The notes: generated by a model from the sequence alone, not told the origin. A stretch of DNA of 64,000 bases from Hyphomicrobiales bacterium (GCA_021775755.1 JAJFHE010000033.1:336291-400290), one strand, 5' to 3'. Positions 26,070-35,832 are shown, numbered from the stretch's first letter. Program-made: numbers and translations.

Positions 26070-27656
26070 TCAGTAACCAAGCGCAAGCCCGTCCTTGCGC
26101 GGGTCCGAACCGCCCGAGAGTGTACCGTTCTCCCAGTCGATGACGATACCCTGGCCGCCGCCAAACGGTGCTGATACCCGTTCCATTTTATGGCCAATGT
26201 CGCGCAACGCCGCCATCATCGTGTCATCTATGCCCTCCTCCGCACCGACCACGCCGTGTTCGGGGAACAGGCGCGGCGCGTCGAGAGCTTCCTGAATGTC
26301 CATCCCGTAGTCCACCATGTTCAACGTGACCTGAGCATGTCCCATGGGCTGATACGAGCCACCCATAACGCCGAACGGCATGGCGACCCGGCCGTTCTCG
26401 CGCACCATCGCCGGGATAATCGTATGCATCGGCCGTTTGCGAGGGCCGATGCAGTTGGCGTGACCGGGCTCGGCAACGAAGCAGGAACCTCGGTTCTGCA
26501 GCATGATGCCGGTTACCGGGTCGGCGACGCCGGAGCCGAAGGAATGGTAAATCGAGTTGATAAAGGAGACCGCCGTGCGATCCTTGTCGACAACCGTCAG
26601 ATAGATCGTATCGGAATATTTCGGCCCGAGAACTTGTGGAATATCTTCGATCGCACGATTTGGAGCAATGCGGGCCGCAAGCCCGTCCGCCAGCTTGTCC
26701 GACAACAGGTGGTCCACCGGCACATCGGCCAGTCCCGGATCCGCCACATGGCGATCGCGCAGTTCATAGGCAAGCCGCGCGGCCTCGATCTGGTAATGCT
26801 GGCGCAGCACGCTGTCAGGCGCCAGCCCCCCCATATCGAGACGTTCCAGGATATTGAGCATGATAAGCGCGGTTATGCCCTGGCCATTGGGCGGTATCTC
26901 AAGGACTTCCCGGCCCCGATAGGTCGACGATATCGGCGTGACGTAGTCGGCGCGCGTCGCGGCAAAGTCCTCAACGCTCAAGAGACTGCCCTTCGCCGAC
27001 AGGCAGGCGACGATCGATTCGGCAACTTCGCCATGATAAAATGCGTCCCGGCCACCGTCCGCAATCTTGCGCAAGGTATTTGCAAGCGCCGGGCAGGCGA
27101 ATTTGTCGCCGACACGCGGTGCCCTGCCGGCAGCCAGATAGTGCAGACTTGCCCCTTCGTCGCGTTTGAGCATGTCGACACTTTTTTCCCAGTCGTGCGC
27201 GACGCGCGGCGTAACCGCGACCCCTTCCTCAGCCATCTTGATGACCGGTGCCAGCGCCTCCGCCAGCGTGATCGTGCCGTGATCGCGCAACAGCCGGTCC
27301 CACGCATCGACTGCGCCCGGCACGGTGATCGCGTGGATGCTGTCTTCGGCAATTTCGTCAAGGCCACTGCCGGCGAGCCAGTCTTCGTCCGCCGCCTTTG
27401 CCGATCTTCCCGACCCGTTTATGCCGCTGACTGTGCCGTCCGCGCGGCCGACAAGCGCAAAACAATCGCCACCAATGCCGGTCATGTGCGGTTCTGTAAT
27501 CAGGAGCGTGGCACTTGCCGTCACCGCCGCGTCGACGGCATTGCCACCGCTGCGCAGCATATCGAGGCCGGTAAGCGCTGCCATAGGTGACGACGTTGCA
27601 CACATGCCATTGACACCAAAGGCGGCCGAGCGGCCCGGAAGCTGGAAGTTGCGCAT
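26070..27656 (-). CDS. ggt: Gamma-glutamyltransferase family protein
   Basis: A 528-residue Ntn-hydrolase precursor without a signal peptide, so probably cytoplasmic. GMCATSSPMAALTGLDMLRSGGNAVDAAVTAS and EPHMTGIGGDCFALV open the large subunit. Autocleavage would occur at the threonine in KYSDTIYLTVVD, releasing a small subunit that contains NSIYHSFGSG and GVMGGSYQPMGHAQV. It would cleave or transfer gamma-glutamyl groups, although many cytoplasmic homologues have other substrates. A GAGGAG ribosome site precedes the ATG. Confidence 0.9.
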   Translation of the reverse strand: MRNFQLPGRSAAFGVNGMCATSSPMAALTGLDMLRSGGNAVDAAVTASATLLITEPHMTGIGGDCFALVGRADGTVSGINGSGRSAKAADEDWLAGSGLDEIAEDSIHAITVPGAVDAWDRLLRDHGTITLAEALAPVIKMAEEGVAVTPRVAHDWEKSVDMLKRDEGASLHYLAAGRAPRVGDKFACPALANTLRKIADGGRDAFYHGEVAESIVACLSAKGSLLSVEDFAATRADYVTPISSTYRGREVLEIPPNGQGITALIMLNILERLDMGGLAPDSVLRQHYQIEAARLAYELRDRHVADPGLADVPVDHLLSDKLADGLAARIAPNRAIEDIPQVLGPKYSDTIYLTVVDKDRTAVSFINSIYHSFGSGVADPVTGIMLQNRGSCFVAEPGHANCIGPRKRPMHTIIPAMVRENGRVAMPFGVMGGSYQPMGHAQVTLNMVDYGMDIQEALDAPRLFPEHGVVGAEEGIDDTMMAALRDIGHKMERVSAPFGGGQGIVIDWENGTLSGGSDPRKDGLALGY

Positions 27657-27800
27657 GAAGATGTGCTCCTCAGGATACGGAAAAACCCCACACCGTTCTG
27701 CTGGCGCATGGATTGCGGCAAAGATTTATGAGAAAACATGCCCGTCCGCAATCGCGTGTCCCGCCACGTGGCCAAACAGTGATCTAACGAGAGACAAGCC

Positions 27801-28232
27801 ATGAGCCTCATCAGACTGACGAAAGCCAATGCCATCATCCGCGTCGCGTTGAAAAAAGGCGAAGAACTGGGCCTCAATCCGCTCGCTGTCGCCGTTCTCG
27901 ATGCGGGCGGCCATCTCAAGGCCTTCCAGGCTCATGACGGCACCAGCATCCTGCGTCCGCAGATTGCGCACGGCAAAGCCTATGGTGCGCTCGCCATGGG
28001 CATGGGATCGCGCGCCATCAACCGGGCGGCTGACGAGCGCCCAAACTTTCTGACAGCGGTGAACGCGCTTGCGGACGGGGCATTGGTCCCGGTTCCGGGC
28101 GGCGTTCTTGTGCGCTCGCGGTCCGGAGAGATCATCGGCGCGGTCGGGGTCACCGGAGACACTTCCGACAACGACGAGGCGTGCGCCAGGGCGGGCATTG
28201 AAGCAGCCGGGTTCACGGCCGACTGCGGGTGA
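27801..28232 (+). CDS. GlcG/HbpS (DUF336) family haem-binding-type protein
   Basis: A 143-residue protein. AVAVLDAGGHLKAFQAHDG and the C-terminal PVPGGVLVRSRSGEIIGAVG and GVTGDTSDNDEACARAGIEA are hallmarks of the GlcG/HbpS fold. Members bind haem or corrinoids or have unknown roles. It overlaps or abuts the next gene, whose ATG begins two bases after its stop, so the two are probably co-translated. Confidence 0.88.
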   Translation: MSLIRLTKANAIIRVALKKGEELGLNPLAVAVLDAGGHLKAFQAHDGTSILRPQIAHGKAYGALAMGMGSRAINRAADERPNFLTAVNALADGALVPVPGGVLVRSRSGEIIGAVGVTGDTSDNDEACARAGIEAAGFTADCG

Positions 28233-28234
28233 TT

Positions 28235-29416
28235 ATGAACCCGCGCTCCATCGCCGCTATCCTTGCCGGTCTCGGCCTCGCCGTGGTGGCGGCGATGGTT
28301 ATCGCGGCCCTTTGGCTGCCGGTCAATCTTCCCTGGCGCGGCATGCTGTTCGGCGCGGGCCTTGGCAGTTCGCAAGACCCGCTCCTGCGCGGCCGCATCG
28401 AACTGCCGGAAGGGTTTTCCATAAACATCTTTGCGTCCGGTGTCGTCAATGCCCGCTTCATGCAACTGACCGGAGCCGGCGATCTCATCGTTGCATCGCG
28501 CGATGCCGGCGAAATCGTTCTCGTGCGCCGCGACAACGATGGCGATGGCCGCAGCGACGGTAATGTGACGCTGGCTTCGGACCTTTCATCGCCGCACGGC
28601 GTCTGGCTCGAAGGCGGCATTCTTTTTGTCGGCGAGGAACATCGGATCATCCGCTTTGACTTCGATGCCGCAACGCCCGCACTTACCGGCAAAACCGTTG
28701 TACTCGATGAGCTCCCCGCTCCCGGCCAGCACTATACGCGCACCGTCAAACGCGGCCCCGACGGCTATCTCTATGTGACTATCGGATCGACCTGCAACGC
28801 GTGCGAGGAAGAACACCCCTGGTACGCAGCAATGATCCGCTTCCGGGAAGGAGAGCCTGGCGAGCTCTTCGCCTCGGGCCTGCGCAACACGGTCGGTTTC
28901 GACTGGCAGCCCGGCACCGGAGACCTTTACGGGGTCGACAATGGCCGCGACTGGCTCGGCGACGTGACGCCGCCCGACGAACTCAACCGCATCGAGCGGG
29001 GTAAATTCTACGGCTGGCCGTATTTCAACGGTGCCAATATTCCAGACCCCGACAACGGCGAGCTGCCGGGTGCGCAGGCGCAGCCATCGACCCCGGCCGC
29101 GCATGATTTTGCGGCCCACGTCGCGCCGCTCTCCATCACTTTCTTGCGTCATCAAAATTCGACATTACTGAACGGCGCCGCTCTCGTTGCCCAGCACGGC
29201 TCCTGGAACAGCACCGTCAAGGTCGGCTACCAGATCGTGCGCCTCACTTGGGGAGAGGAGGGAAAAATCTCCGAGACCCCATTCATCACCGGGTTTGAGC
29301 GCGATGACGATGTCATCGGCCGACCGGTCGATATCGTTGAAGCCCGCGATGGCGCGATATATATTTCCGACGATTTCGCCGATGTCATCTACCGCGTTGT
29401 CTACGAAGAGCCATGA
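28235..29416 (+). CDS. Membrane-anchored sugar/sorbosone dehydrogenase-like beta-propeller
   Basis: About 393 residues. An N-terminal hydrophobic helix (AILAGLGLAVVAAMVIAALW) anchors a periplasmic six-bladed propeller of the soluble glucose/L-sorbosone dehydrogenase type: RIELPEGFSINIFASG, GAGDLIVASRDAGEIVLVRR, SPHGVWLEGGILFVGEE, GPDGYLYVTIGSTCNACEE and GWPYFNG. Such proteins often bind PQQ, but many lack proven activity. It starts two bases after the upstream GlcG-like gene and is followed by the aminotransferase gene four bases later, forming one operon. Confidence 0.82.
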   Translation: MNPRSIAAILAGLGLAVVAAMVIAALWLPVNLPWRGMLFGAGLGSSQDPLLRGRIELPEGFSINIFASGVVNARFMQLTGAGDLIVASRDAGEIVLVRRDNDGDGRSDGNVTLASDLSSPHGVWLEGGILFVGEEHRIIRFDFDAATPALTGKTVVLDELPAPGQHYTRTVKRGPDGYLYVTIGSTCNACEEEHPWYAAMIRFREGEPGELFASGLRNTVGFDWQPGTGDLYGVDNGRDWLGDVTPPDELNRIERGKFYGWPYFNGANIPDPDNGELPGAQAQPSTPAAHDFAAHVAPLSITFLRHQNSTLLNGAALVAQHGSWNSTVKVGYQIVRLTWGEEGKISETPFITGFERDDDVIGRPVDIVEARDGAIYISDDFADVIYRVVYEEP

Positions 29417-29420
29417 GCCG

Positions 29421-30791
29421 ATGAGTGTCGACATGAAACCCTATGGAATTCGCTCAGACCGCCTTGCGGATATCCGCGTGCGCGAGGACGAGGCGTTCGG
29501 CAGGCGAACCACGGCTTCCCGAACCCTGCATGAGCGCGCAAAACGTGTCATGCCGCACGGCGTGCCCATGCAATGGATGGCAGGGCTCTACCGCCATCCC
29601 CCGATCATGGTCGCCGACGGCGACGGCGCCTGGTTCGGGGATGTCGACGGCAACCGCTATCTCGACATGAACCTATCCGACTATGCCGGCTCGCTGGGCT
29701 TCAACTGCGGGCCCGTTGCTGACGCCATCGCGGCGCGGGCGCGCAGTGGCCTGTCATTCCTGTTGCCCGACGAAGATGCAATCGCGGCAAGTGAGTTGCT
29801 GGCCGAACGCACCGGCCTGCCCTATTGGCAGTTCTCAGGTGCCGCTTCAAGCGCCAACATGGAGGCGATACGGATTGCCCGGCTGGCGAGCGGGCGCGAG
29901 CGCATTCTCATGTTTCATGGCCGCTATCACGGCCACATCGGCGAAACGCTCGTGAGCGATGCGGATGACGCACAACCGGTGCGCGCCATGGGACTGCACT
30001 CTTCTGACGGGAGCGCCGCCCACTGCATCGCCTTCAACGACCTGCCGGAACTGGAACGCCAATTGCGCACGGGTGAATTTGCCTGCGTCATCGCCGAGCC
30101 GATGCTGACCAACTGCAACCTCGTGTTTCCCGATGACGGCTTCTGGCAGGACGCCCGCCGGCTCATCCACGATGCCGGATGCCTGCTCATTGCCGATGAG
30201 GCACACACCCATAATTTCGCCTATGGCGGCCTGACCGCACACTGGGAACTTGATCCCGATATAATGATCATCGGCAAGGGAATGGGCACGGGCGTGCCCT
30301 TTGCCGTCTACGGCATGAGCGGCGATATCGGGCATGTCGTGGAGCGCCACCTCGATGTCGACGTCGCAGCACCTGTCGGCGTCGCGCTTGGCGGCACCAC
30401 CTTTGGCAACGCCCTTGCAACCGCGACCGCCCGGGCAGCACTGGAACATTGCCTGCGGCGGGAGGATTACGACCGCACCGCTCTGCTGGGCAGCAAACTT
30501 GAATCCGGCCTTGAGAAGATCTTCACCGGCCATGGACTTGACTGGATGGCGCCACGAATTGGCGGCCGCGCGGGCTGGCATCTGTCCTCAAAGTCGCCAC
30601 GCACCGCCGAGGACGCGCTCGCTTCGCTTGACCCGGACTTCGTCGACACCCGCCGCATCTACATGGCCAACCGGGGCATCTGGGAAGCGATATCGTCGGC
30701 CGGCCCGTCCGTGTCCTTCGCCCACGCAGACGCTGAAATCGATCACTATCTTGAGGTCGCGGCGGCTTTTGTGGACGATTGTTTGGGTTGA
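29421..30791 (+). CDS. Class III PLP-dependent aminotransferase (GSAM-like)
   Basis: A 456-residue fold-type I enzyme resembling glutamate-1-semialdehyde aminomutase. Visible are HGVPMQWMAGLYRHPP, YWQFSGAASSANMEAIRIAR, FHGRYHGHIGET, LLIADEAHTHNF and the PLP lysine in IMIIGKGMGTGVPFAVYG. The context (sugar dehydrogenase-like and GlcG-like genes, not tetrapyrrole genes) argues against a housekeeping HemL. The substrate is probably an amino ketone or omega-amino acid. Its 3' end overlaps the convergent gene at 30746-31315 by 46 bp. Confidence 0.85.
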   Translation: MSVDMKPYGIRSDRLADIRVREDEAFGRRTTASRTLHERAKRVMPHGVPMQWMAGLYRHPPIMVADGDGAWFGDVDGNRYLDMNLSDYAGSLGFNCGPVADAIAARARSGLSFLLPDEDAIAASELLAERTGLPYWQFSGAASSANMEAIRIARLASGRERILMFHGRYHGHIGETLVSDADDAQPVRAMGLHSSDGSAAHCIAFNDLPELERQLRTGEFACVIAEPMLTNCNLVFPDDGFWQDARRLIHDAGCLLIADEAHTHNFAYGGLTAHWELDPDIMIIGKGMGTGVPFAVYGMSGDIGHVVERHLDVDVAAPVGVALGGTTFGNALATATARAALEHCLRREDYDRTALLGSKLESGLEKIFTGHGLDWMAPRIGGRAGWHLSSKSPRTAEDALASLDPDFVDTRRIYMANRGIWEAISSAGPSVSFAHADAEIDHYLEVAAAFVDDCLG

Positions 30792-31315
30792 ATGTTCACC
30801 ATTCCCTTTGTCGAAACAATCAGAGTGAACCCTAGGCGCGACCGGACTTCCCTGTTGGTGAAGTAAACGTGCTCACCATTGTAGGTTTCCGCATAGCCCT
30901 GCCCCGAGACAGTGCGTTCCGAACGCTGCAGCTTCGCCTCAACGTGAATGAAGGTGCGTACAATACCGGCGAGCAGGAGAAATCGAATGATCCGGTCCGG
31001 TGGCCAGGAAGCGCTGAACTTCGAGCGCACTTCACCAATCGTTCGAGGGCTCTTAAGGCTCGTGGCGTCGACGACCTCGAGATCGCCAAAGCACCGCTCA
31101 TTGACGAAGGCCTCCGTGCGGGCGTGGTTCTGCCAAACAACCGGCTCATCGTGAAAGGACGTATCCGACCAGGGTTCGATCGGATGGACATGGTCGCCTG
31201 ACGAATATGGGCAAGCGGTCAGGCGATCGATTGCCGCGGTGTCGTGTACGGTCAACCCGTTCCAGAAGGCGGTTTCACCATCGATCAAAAGCGACTCTGG
31301 CAAAGGCGATTTCAA
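30746..31315 (-). CDS. Hypothetical protein with TTG start
   Basis: A 189-residue soluble protein that I do not recognise. A GGAGAGG ribosome site lies four bases before a TTG at 31315 (LKSPLPESLLIDGETAFWNG). Codon third positions are G/C-rich in this frame, supporting coding. Visible segments include GDHVHPIEPW, VVWQNHARTEAFVNERCFGD and WPPDRIIRFLLLAGIVRTFI; the last is the only hydrophobic patch. The tail is lysine- and serine-rich. It follows the FAD/GcvT gene by 73 bp on the same strand, so it may share its transcript, and its last 46 bp are antisense to the aminotransferase end. The longer frame to 31678 overlaps the upstream gene and is rejected. Confidence 0.6.
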   Translation of the reverse strand: MKSPLPESLLIDGETAFWNGLTVHDTAAIDRLTACPYSSGDHVHPIEPWSDTSFHDEPVVWQNHARTEAFVNERCFGDLEVVDATSLKSPRTIGEVRSKFSASWPPDRIIRFLLLAGIVRTFIHVEAKLQRSERTVSGQGYAETYNGEHVYFTNREVRSRLGFTLIVSTKGMVNIQPKQSSTKAAATSR

Positions 31316-31388
31316 ATATCCTCTCCTTGTCCGTCGCCGATCTTCGCAAGAGTTGGAGCTTCCGGCAATCCCTGAGCTGTTCAGTCCG

Positions 31389-33950
31389 TCAGCTGCGAGG
31401 TTTGAGGTTCTCCGGATCGTAGAGCGGCTTGTAGCCGATCCCCTCGACCCGCACCGGATAGTGCTCGCCGAAATACTCGACCAGCAACTCACGGCCTTCC
31501 TCGCAGTACTCCCGGGGCAGATAGCCGAGCGCGATATTCTTGCCGATCGTCGGGCCGAATGCGATGGATGTCGTATAGGAAAGGCGGCCGAGCGAGTCGA
31601 CCAGGGTTTCCTTGCTTTGCGGATCGAGGATCGGCAGCGTGCCCACCGGATAACGGGCAACGCCTTGCTTGTCCACATTGGCCGTCATCACCAGCGTGCA
31701 CAGCATGGCCGGCTGATGTTCGCGTACGCGGTACTCGAGGTGTTTCGCCTTGCCGCGGAACTCGGCCTCTTTGACTATCGGACGGGCGAGATCGGCCTCA
31801 TAGAGATTGTACTCAGTCAGAAGATCGGCGTTCTGGAGCCGCAGGCTCTTTTCCATTCGCCGCGTATTGGCATAGGTCTCGACGCCGAACGGCATGACAT
31901 CAAGCGCCCTCAAAGCGTCCCACACCGCAAGTCCGTCTTCAAACTTCATGTGCAGTTCCCAGCCCTGCTCCCCCACATAGGAGATGCGGAATGCGGTCAC
32001 GGACTTTCCAGCGATCTCGATTTGCCGGATCGCCGCAAACGGGAAATTCTCGTGCGCGAGGCTTTGCGGATCGGCTGCGACCAGTTCCAGTGTTGTACGG
32101 GCATTCGGCCCCCAAAGGCCGATGGTGGTGAACTCCTCCGACACGTCCTCGATCGAAACGTCATAGCCGCGATCTTCCGCCACCCGCTTCATGTACAAAA
32201 AGTCGCGGTTGCCTGCATCGGCGCCGTCAACGAAGCGGTAGCGGTCGTCCATGCGGAATACGGTGAAATCCGCACGCACCATGCCTTCGTCATCGAGGAA
32301 ATGAGTGTAGATGCCCTTGCCGACAGTGTTCTCCCCGCCGACCTTCGCGGCACAGAGATGTTCCATCAACAATTCCTGGTCGGGACCGGTGATGTCGTAC
32401 ATGGCGAAGTGCGACAGGTTCACCATGCCGACATTCCCGCTCATTTCCAGATGCTCGGCATTCGACACACGCCAGAAGTGGCGGTTGTCCCACTCGTTTT
32501 CGCGCACCGGCACCTGATTCCCGTATTTCTCCAGCAGGTGCTCATTCGACGCGTAGCCATGCGCGCGTTCCCAGCCACCCAGTTCCATGAAATGGCCGCC
32601 GAGTTCGACCTCACGATCGTAGAACGGGCTGCGCCGCACGCCGCGCCCGCCGGCAAACGGTTCGCGCGGGTGAACTGCCGGATTGTAAATTTTCATCGCC
32701 GTTTCAGTGCAGCGCTCTTCGATGTACTTTTCTGAAGTCTGATGGCGATAGAAACGGGCATAATCGATCGAATTGTGATCGATCTCCGTGCGCCCGTCGG
32801 TCATCCAGTCGACCAGCAGCTTGGCCATGCCGGGCGCGTCCTTGACCCAGATCGCCACCCCGTACCAGAGCCCGCGCACCTTCTGCGACTCGCCGATCGA
32901 CGGTCCGCCATCCGTGGTGACCTGAAGCAGCCCGTTGAAGGAATGGGACTCGTTGAAGCCCAGTTCGCCGAGGATCGGTGTAAGTTCCATGGCGCGCTCG
33001 AGCGGCGTCATGATCTGTTCCACATCGAGGTCGCGCTGGGAGGGAGAAAGCCGTGCCAGGTCCTTCTCCAGAATGTCGCGCGGATGGCACAGCCGCGGTT
33101 CGCTCTCCTCGTAGTAGCCCCATTCGATCTGACCGCCTTCCGGCGTTGTCGGATCGCCGGTATCGCGCATATAGGCCGAGTTGCCCTGGTCGCGCATTAG
33201 CGGCCAGCCGATGTCCTTGCCGGTGCCTTCGAATTCAGTGTAGGGCCCGAAGAATGTCAGTGGATGGTCAACCGGCATAACCGGCAGATCCTCACCCGCC
33301 ATTGCCGCGATGAGGCGGCCCCATAGCCCGGCACAGACGATCACGTAGTCTGCTTCGATTGTGCCACGATGGGTGACCACGCCCCTGATACGCCCGTTTT
33401 CGATAACAAGATCGGTCGCCGGCGTGTTGGGGAAGCTCTTGAGCTTTCCGGTTCGCTCTGCCTCGTCAACCAGCTTGCCCGCCACGGTCTGGGAGCGCGG
33501 CGTGACCAGCCCCGCATCGGGATCCCACATGGCGCCCTGGATCAGGTCCTCTTCGAGCAGCGGAAACTTCTCCTTGGCTTCTTTGGCGCTGATCATCGAA
33601 ACGCGGGTGCCGAACGCTTTGCCGGAAGCAACCTTGCGCTCAAGCTCCGCCAGACGCTCGTCATCGCCGACGCGCGCCACCTCCATACCGCCAACCCGGG
33701 CGTAATTGCCCATCTTCTCAAAGAAGTCGATGGAATAGAGAGTTGTCCAGCAGGTCAGGAAATCGTGGGCGGTTGTGTAGCAGAAATCCGACGCATGCGA
33801 TGTAGAGCCGACATCCGTCGGTACCGCGGACGTGTCGATCCCCACAATGTCGTCCCAGCCGCGCGCGATCAGGTGATGGGCCACCGACGCTCCGACAATA
33901 CCGCCCAGACCGACGATGACCACTTTAGCTTTCGCGGGAAATTCTGCCAT
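31389..33950 (-). CDS. FAD-dependent oxidoreductase fused to GcvT (dimethylglycine/sarcosine dehydrogenase family)
   Basis: An 853-residue cytoplasmic enzyme. Residues 1-400 form a DAO-type FAD domain (VVIVGLGGIVGASVAHHLI; DYVIVCAGLWG). Residues about 440-845 form the folate-binding GcvT domain and barrel (SNAEHLEMSGNVGMVNLSHF, AFRISYVGEQGWELHM, GVETYANTRRMEKSLR). The fusion is that of dimethylglycine and sarcosine dehydrogenases, which N-demethylate the substrate and pass the methyl to tetrahydrofolate. The exact methylated amine cannot be assigned. GGAGCAAGTC precedes the ATG. It ties in with the amine-oxidation genes at 60-63.6 kb. Confidence 0.87.
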   Translation of the reverse strand: MAEFPAKAKVVIVGLGGIVGASVAHHLIARGWDDIVGIDTSAVPTDVGSTSHASDFCYTTAHDFLTCWTTLYSIDFFEKMGNYARVGGMEVARVGDDERLAELERKVASGKAFGTRVSMISAKEAKEKFPLLEEDLIQGAMWDPDAGLVTPRSQTVAGKLVDEAERTGKLKSFPNTPATDLVIENGRIRGVVTHRGTIEADYVIVCAGLWGRLIAAMAGEDLPVMPVDHPLTFFGPYTEFEGTGKDIGWPLMRDQGNSAYMRDTGDPTTPEGGQIEWGYYEESEPRLCHPRDILEKDLARLSPSQRDLDVEQIMTPLERAMELTPILGELGFNESHSFNGLLQVTTDGGPSIGESQKVRGLWYGVAIWVKDAPGMAKLLVDWMTDGRTEIDHNSIDYARFYRHQTSEKYIEERCTETAMKIYNPAVHPREPFAGGRGVRRSPFYDREVELGGHFMELGGWERAHGYASNEHLLEKYGNQVPVRENEWDNRHFWRVSNAEHLEMSGNVGMVNLSHFAMYDITGPDQELLMEHLCAAKVGGENTVGKGIYTHFLDDEGMVRADFTVFRMDDRYRFVDGADAGNRDFLYMKRVAEDRGYDVSIEDVSEEFTTIGLWGPNARTTLELVAADPQSLAHENFPFAAIRQIEIAGKSVTAFRISYVGEQGWELHMKFEDGLAVWDALRALDVMPFGVETYANTRRMEKSLRLQNADLLTEYNLYEADLARPIVKEAEFRGKAKHLEYRVREHQPAMLCTLVMTANVDKQGVARYPVGTLPILDPQSKETLVDSLGRLSYTTSIAFGPTIGKNIALGYLPREYCEEGRELLVEYFGEHYPVRVEGIGYKPLYDPENLKPRS

Positions 33951-34231
33951 GACTTGCTCCGGCTGAAAATGCAGGTCTAGAGCCGGTTTATCATCTATCG
34001 TCAGCTTTTTCGATGTTCTGCGAGCGACGGACGATATGTCGAACCCGACGTCAGATCGTCAGGTTCAGGCAGCGCGAGTTTGCACCGGCCCTTTGTGACG
34101 AAACGGGAGCTCCATCCGACGCCCCGTCACACAACAACCGGTGACAGCGGCAAGTGTATATCCGAACCGCAATTGCGCCGAATCAGGCAACCCCCGAGAC
34201 AATCCCGGTTACGAGCGCCGCATCCAGCATG

Positions 34232-34636
34232 TCACAGGAAGCTGTCCTGATGGCCGACGGCAAAGTCGCGCCGCGCTGACCGGATGCTCACCGAATAGCC
34301 GGCGACCACGTCAACGAAACAGATGACGACGATGAGAAAGAAGGTCGAGGTTGCCGCCTCTGCAACCAGAATGAACTCCACGAGCGCCGCCACGAACACC
34401 AGGGTCGACAGCATGTGATCGAGAATTGTGCCGGCGCCCGTGCGTGTTGCCTTCAGAACTTCAAAAAACAGCAGGACCAGCGCAAACAGCAATATCAGGT
34501 CCGAAACAGTGAATGTCCAAGCCGTGCCCGAAACCATGGAGAGGGTGAAGATCTCGTTGCGCAAACCGACATCCGTCAAAAAGACGAGACCGTTATAGGC
34601 AAGCAGAGCAAGAATGAGCAAAGGGAAGTACAACAT
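34232..34636 (-). CDS. Small four-helix membrane protein
   Basis: A 134-residue protein with four hydrophobic helices: LYFPLLILALLAYNGLVF, LILLFALVLLFFEVL, LSTLVFVAALVEFILVAE and FFLIVVICFVDVVAGYSV. It ends in a short cytoplasmic tail. No family name is recognised. It lies downstream of rpmF on the same strand, beyond a strong terminator, so it is probably transcribed separately. The spacer 33951-34231 between it and the FAD/GcvT gene shows nothing. Confidence 0.65.
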   Translation of the reverse strand: MLYFPLLILALLAYNGLVFLTDVGLRNEIFTLSMVSGTAWTFTVSDLILLFALVLLFFEVLKATRTGAGTILDHMLSTLVFVAALVEFILVAEAATSTFFLIVVICFVDVVAGYSVSIRSARRDFAVGHQDSFL

Positions 34637-34713
34637 AACCGGGAACTCCGTAAATGGCGGGCGGGCGCGACCGCTCCACTATACACCGCCAATGCGGCGG
34701 CAACAGCCGCCGC

Positions 34714-34742
34714 AAAAAAAACAGGCCGGCATGGCCGGCCTG
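34714..34742 (-). terminator. Rho-independent terminator of rpmF
   Basis: On the minus strand CAGGCCGGC pairs with GCCGGCCTG around a three-base loop (34722-34742) and is followed directly by eight T residues (34714-34721 read in complement). It is the clearest intrinsic terminator in the window, 29 bp after the rpmF stop. Confidence 0.9.
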
Positions 34743-34771
34743 CAAATCCCTGTCGGATCGTTCTGGCAGCT

Positions 34772-34957
34772 CTAGAATTCTTCCTTGGGCTCCAGGATCT
34801 GCCGGCCACGGTAGATGCCGGTTTTCAGATCGACATGGTGCGGGCGATGCAGCTCGCCGGTCTCTTTGTTCTCAACATAGGTCACCTGTTCAGACGCGTG
34901 GCCCGAACGGCGATGCCCGCGTTTGGAACGGGTGACCTTTTTCATCGGCACAGCCAT
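34772..34957 (-). CDS. rpmF: 50S ribosomal protein L32
   Basis: A 61-residue bL32. [20 protein letters not shown] is the family start, and the C-terminus contains [20 protein letters not shown]. It lacks zinc-binding cysteines, as is usual for alphaproteobacterial L32. It is followed by a strong terminator and is co-directional with mtgA upstream. Confidence 0.97.
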   Translation of the reverse strand: MAVPMKKVTRSKRGHRRSGHASEQVTYVENKETGELHRPHHVDLKTGIYRGRQILEPKEEF

Positions 34958-35088
34958 GGCTGCAACTCCTTCAATCTGTTCGGCGCGCGCGCAATCGCGC
35001 TGGCCCCGTGAAAATTCTCAAATAGCCTGATTAGCGCGGCCTTATACCGGGTTGTGCCGGAAATATCCAGCAGAGTTTTCGCGCATCA

Positions 35089-35832
35089 CTACGGCGCCCG
35101 CAGGCACGCAATGTAGGGGCCAATGGTGGCCATGCGGCGGCGGATCGAGCGCGCCACCCGCAGTGTCGTCCGTCCGGGCTTGCCGGCGCGCCGCGCGATC
35201 GGATTGGGAAGCGTTGCTGCAAGCAGCGAGGCCTGCTCGCGCGTGAGCTTGTCGGCGCCGCGCCCGAAATGATGGCGGCTCGCAGCTTCCGCGCCGTAAA
35301 CGCCCGGCGCCCACTCCACGATATTGAGGTAAATCTCCAGAATACGGCGCTTCGGCACGATCAGATCGAACCAGTAGGCCAGCGGAATTTCCAGGCCTTT
35401 GCGCAAATAGCTTTGCGCTGGCCATAAAAAGAGATTCTTGACCGTCTGCATGGTGATCGTGCTGGCGCCACGGGTGGGCCGCTCATCGTCTTCGCGCGCC
35501 GCATCGAGTACTTTTTCAAGTTCCACCCAGTCGACGCCGTTGTGGGAGCAAAATCGCGCGTCTTCCGATGTTACCGCGGCTTCCACCAGATGCGTCGACA
35601 TCTCGGAAAGATCGCGCCACATCATCTCGCGGCCCGCCCCGCCAGCCGACCGCAGCAGCATGTACGCAGAGACCGGCGGGTTCAAAACGGCGAAGGCCAA
35701 GCTCAATATAAACGGTAGCGCCAGGACGGCGGCGCATGCAACCAGCGCATAGCGCACCAGCTGCCAGCGCCTTGAAGCGCGCGGCGCATCTGCGTGATGT
35801 TCGCTCACGCCGTCATTGTAGTCCGAGTACAT
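35089..35832 (-). CDS. mtgA: Monofunctional biosynthetic peptidoglycan transglycosylase
   Basis: A 247-residue GT51 enzyme with one N-terminal membrane helix (ALVACAAVLALPFILSLAFA). The five glycosyltransferase motifs are present: EDARFCSHNGVDW with the catalytic glutamate, RGASTITMQTVKNLFLW, RKGLEIPLAYWFD, KRRILEIYLNIVEW and GVYGAEAASRHHFGR. It polymerises lipid II glycan strands at the periplasmic face. A few N-terminal codons could be trimmed. It is divergent from ispA, a pairing common in Rhizobiales. Confidence 0.95.
   Translation of the reverse strand: MYSDYNDGVSEHHADAPRASRRWQLVRYALVACAAVLALPFILSLAFAVLNPPVSAYMLLRSAGGAGREMMWRDLSEMSTHLVEAAVTSEDARFCSHNGVDWVELEKVLDAAREDDERPTRGASTITMQTVKNLFLWPAQSYLRKGLEIPLAYWFDLIVPKRRILEIYLNIVEWAPGVYGAEAASRHHFGRGADKLTREQASLLAATLPNPIARRAGKPGRTTLRVARSIRRRMATIGPYIACLRAP

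Noticed and set aside
30746..31678. 310-codon version of the unknown gene
   Set aside because: The 5' part runs antisense-free but in a second frame through the FAD/GcvT coding sequence. The TTG at 31315 with a strong ribosome site is the better start.
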